In this document: piece after piece, positions 61,501 through 64,000 of the stretch
How positions within the stretch are numbered: position 1 is the stretch's first letter
Layout: each line of letters begins with the position of its first letter
Source: Parasponia andersonii
Lineage: Eukaryota; Streptophyta; Magnoliopsida; Rosales; Cannabaceae
Assembly (NCBI GenBank): GCA_002914805.1
Contig: JXTB01000065.1
Coordinates: 74,941 to 138,940, forward strand
Reading direction: 5' to 3'
Length of the DNA stretch: 64,000 nucleotides
The notes under the pieces: generated by a model
Told to the model about the DNA's origin: nothing
The model's input: only the letters and a program-made list of their open reading frames with translations
Database searches by the model: none
Made by a program: the position numbers and the translations under genes

Positions 61501-62615
61501 TGTGATCACTGAAAGGTAGCAAGTTAGAGAAGACTAAAGCCACAAAAATAATCAGCCACTCTTATGAGCTTATTATCAGATGACATTTATTTAGTGTTGG
61601 AAAGATTTACAAACCAAATAATATGCAAGCCAAAAAAATATAGCTATGACTGTCATGTTAGTTGCATAATCGGGGCAACAAATTCTTACTTTTTGTGCGA
61701 GACGCTTGAGCGCATCAGGGGTTACTTCATCTCTTCCTTTCTGAAATAACTCATCTATTGATTTCAATAGCGTTGCATTTTTATTGACCTATCCAAAACC
61801 CAATAATTCGAAAATTTAAATCAAAAGTAAAAATCTAACAAACACAGATTAGAATCTTAACGAACTCTAAGAAGCTTTGAATATGTTAAGTTAAGTTTCA
61901 CATATGCGACCAACTCTAGATTATTAATCACATTAGCAAAGAAGCAAACAGGCACCATAACACTACAAAAATACTATAATCCTTCCCAGTACATGAACCA
62001 TAAAAACAAAAATAAACCAACATTGTTATACCAAGTTTTCTTCTTTATCATATTTTCCCAACTCAGAAAATGAAAGAAACCCAATACAGAAAAACTTCCA
62101 GAGAAAGAGAAATAGGAACCAATTCGTACCAATTTCTTGCGTTTGGCTCTTGGGGAAGTGAATTTTCGAACAGTCTTAACAAAGGCAATGACGAAAGTGA
62201 TGCCGGCATAGCCGAGAGGAAGAGCAAGAATCCATGGGAGAGAGCTGGACCCAACTCTAGGACCAGGAATGGCCTGAGTAACCGACCCAGTGAACTCCAC
62301 TACGTCCAAGGCCTTATCCTGAATCCAAGGCAGCTCCTCCTCCACCTCTTCGAACTCTCCTTCTTCTTTGGCCTCATTGGTTTTGCTCTTATCATCATTT
62401 TTTTGGGTCTTGGCGGAGACAGAGGGGTTGCTCTTGGAGGCTGCGCAAATGGGTCTTCTGGGTCTGAGACGCAAAGGAGAAGGAAGAAGAATTGGGGAAG
62501 AAGAAGGTGGAGTGGCGACGAAGAAAGAAGGGGTTTTGGGTTTGGGAGAAGGAAGGAGTTGGGAAGCGAAGGAGCATGAGCAGTGAGAAGAAGAAGAAGC
62601 TAGACTTAGAGCCAT
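58573..62615 (-). CDS. Unrecognised chloroplast-targeted membrane protein, 6 exons
   Basis: I do not recognise a named family. Exons (minus): 62615-62130, 61788-61690, 61043-60866, 59648-59551, 58911-58850 and 58699-58573. They total 1050 bases and 349 residues, in phase throughout. Residues 1-58 look like a chloroplast transit peptide (MALSLASSS, many Ser and Pro, a basic RLRPRRP, then CAAS). An acidic stretch at 78-95 follows. One membrane segment lies at about 127-147 (LPWILALPLGYAGITFVIAF), then a basic KRKK. The rest is predicted helical, soluble and mildly charged (LIRLRKASGLDDSQVAEVL), ending in an acidic tail. That layout suggests a thylakoid or envelope protein with a stromal domain. 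An in-frame ATG at 62687 would add 24 residues; 62615 is preferred because it gives a typical transit peptide. Confidence 0.85.
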
Positions 62616-62799
62616 TTGGAGAGGAGGGAAATGGGCTTCGACGATGGGGTTGGGATGGGCGCCGCTGGCGAGTCCCTCGCCGGTCACGGCAGCAGCTTCG
62701 TAAACTCAAAATTGGATTCGGCTTCGTAGGTTACATTTTAATCCGTCCGTATGTTTACGTGTAGTGGTCCTAAGGCTACACGACCACCAGATATGTTTT

Positions 62800-64000
62800 T
62801 ATTAATTTTTTATTTATTCTCTTTTACTCTTTTTTTTTTTTTTTTGAGAAAAATCTATTATTATAAGAAAATGATATCATTTACAACAACCCATTGTATT
62901 ATCGGAAGACGAGATTTTCCCAACCAAATTAAATGTCCAACCCTAAAACTAATTTATCTAAGATACACGCCGCTTCATTAGTTACACATTACACATGTTT
63001 ACATTTTCTTTTGAATTATCCGCACACAAAATAAAATTAATATAATTTTTCTGCAAATTTAACATTATTTGTTACTTTCTACAAAATTATACATTCACAT
63101 TTTAAATATTTATGAATTTATGTCCTTTGCTTATAAATTAACTAACAAATTTCCTCCCAAACATAGAATAAGATACGTTATTTTTGCTGACTAACACAAA
63201 AAATTTATTAAAAATAACTTAAAATAATTATCATAAATTATTCAATTTATACACATAAGGTATAAATTTACAGAGATTTAAAACGTGAAGGTGTTATTTT
63301 GTAAAAGCCAAAAGATAGAGCTAAAATTGAGGGAAAATATCATACTTTAGAGTTTTTTTTTTTTGTTTGTTTGCAATTATCCTTCTTTTTTTTTAAAAAA
63401 AAAGTTCTTTGAAAAGGTGTGAATTGCAAAAAAAAAAAAATACTTGAGATATGAGTGTTCTACAATTTAAATCTTAAAATTTGAATTATGCAAAATAATG
63501 CCCTGATATTAGGAATTTATGAAAATCGATATTTTTGATTAATATTTTGACCAATTTTAATAACAAAAAGACAATAATATCTACCATCAAATTGAATTAG
63601 CTCTTATTATTTTCCTTAATTTTGATAGTATTGTTGTCTTTTATTTATTAAAATTATTCAAAAATTCAACCAAGTATATCAATCTCTAGAAGTTCTTAAT
63701 TTCAAGTATTATTTTTGTAAAGTCCTAATTTTAGGGTTTAAATTCTAGAAGACTCAAATTTCAAGTTTTTTTTTTTTGGATTACAATTTACCCGATTTTG
63801 AAATTAGTTTTTGTGTGAAAGTTTAAAAAAAAAATCCACGTTATAATGCAATGAGTCATAATTTGAATGGTAACATTTGAATTGTAATGGAATGGAATAG
63901 AATGAAATGCATATTGTAATTGAACGAGAGATATTTGAATGTAACATTCAAATATAATGGGTGGTGTATTCTCATTTTAAGAACAAAAGGTCTATTTCAA
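62800..64000. other. Intergenic, AT-rich
   Basis: Poly-T and poly-A runs (about 62830-62845, 63351-63364, 63428-63440 and 63767-63777). No gene recognised. Confidence 0.5.

Noticed and set aside
62070..62764. Plus-strand frames across exon 1 of the chloroplast protein
   Set aside because: They are antisense shadows of a Ser- and Pro-rich coding exon, with no independent evidence.

Overview
The window is nuclear DNA from a flowering plant, most likely a eudicot. It has split genes with short GT-AG introns, AT-rich spacers, chloroplast-targeted products, and plant LTR retrotransposons and MITEs. I cannot name the species. Two assembly gaps are visible: one N inside an exon at 31406 and 36 Ns at 44329-44364. 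There is no bacterial operon structure, CRISPR array or rRNA operon, and I recognised no tRNA gene.

Layout. (1) 734-4126, minus: a complete 15-exon GH27 alpha-galactosidase. (2) 4310-26000: a repeat-rich block. It holds a decayed Ty1/copia element (6830-11982), a LINE remnant (about 12690-13310), a solo LTR with a perfect 5-bp target duplication (13875-14867), a minus-strand Ty3/gypsy Tekay-like element with a partly deleted 5' LTR and no gag (15533-23115), and a TA-flanked MITE (23881-24401). (3) 26025-26756, plus: a single-exon vacuolar iron transporter-like gene, the only plus-strand gene. (4) 28792-31471, minus: cytosolic pyruvate kinase, with part of exon 1 missing at the N. (5) 33854-35634, minus: transcription elongation factor SPT4, 5 exons. 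(6) 35764-43950: spacer with a 743-bp TIR element, segmental repeats and a scrap of cysteine desulfurase coding sequence. (7) 44013-47310, minus: a WDR26/GID7-like LisH-CTLH-WD40 protein, 4 exons. (8) 51800-54454, minus: plastidial lipoyl synthase, 6 exons. (9) 58573-62615, minus: an unrecognised chloroplast membrane protein, 6 exons. (10) 62800-64000: AT-rich spacer.

The genes are unrelated housekeeping functions: galactoside hydrolysis, iron storage, glycolysis, transcription elongation, ubiquitin-ligase scaffolding, plastid lipoylation and one unknown plastid function. They do not form a cluster or pathway. Exon joins were read by hand from GT/AG (one GC/AG) borders and kept phase. The five complete spliced genes add up to whole codons (423, 118, 585, 371 and 349 residues). 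I found no convincing new biological system. The most useful points are the broken pyruvate kinase exon, the solo LTR, the unusual primer-site/LTR arrangement of the gypsy element, the exon 2 echo in the alpha-galactosidase gene and the small TIR elements.
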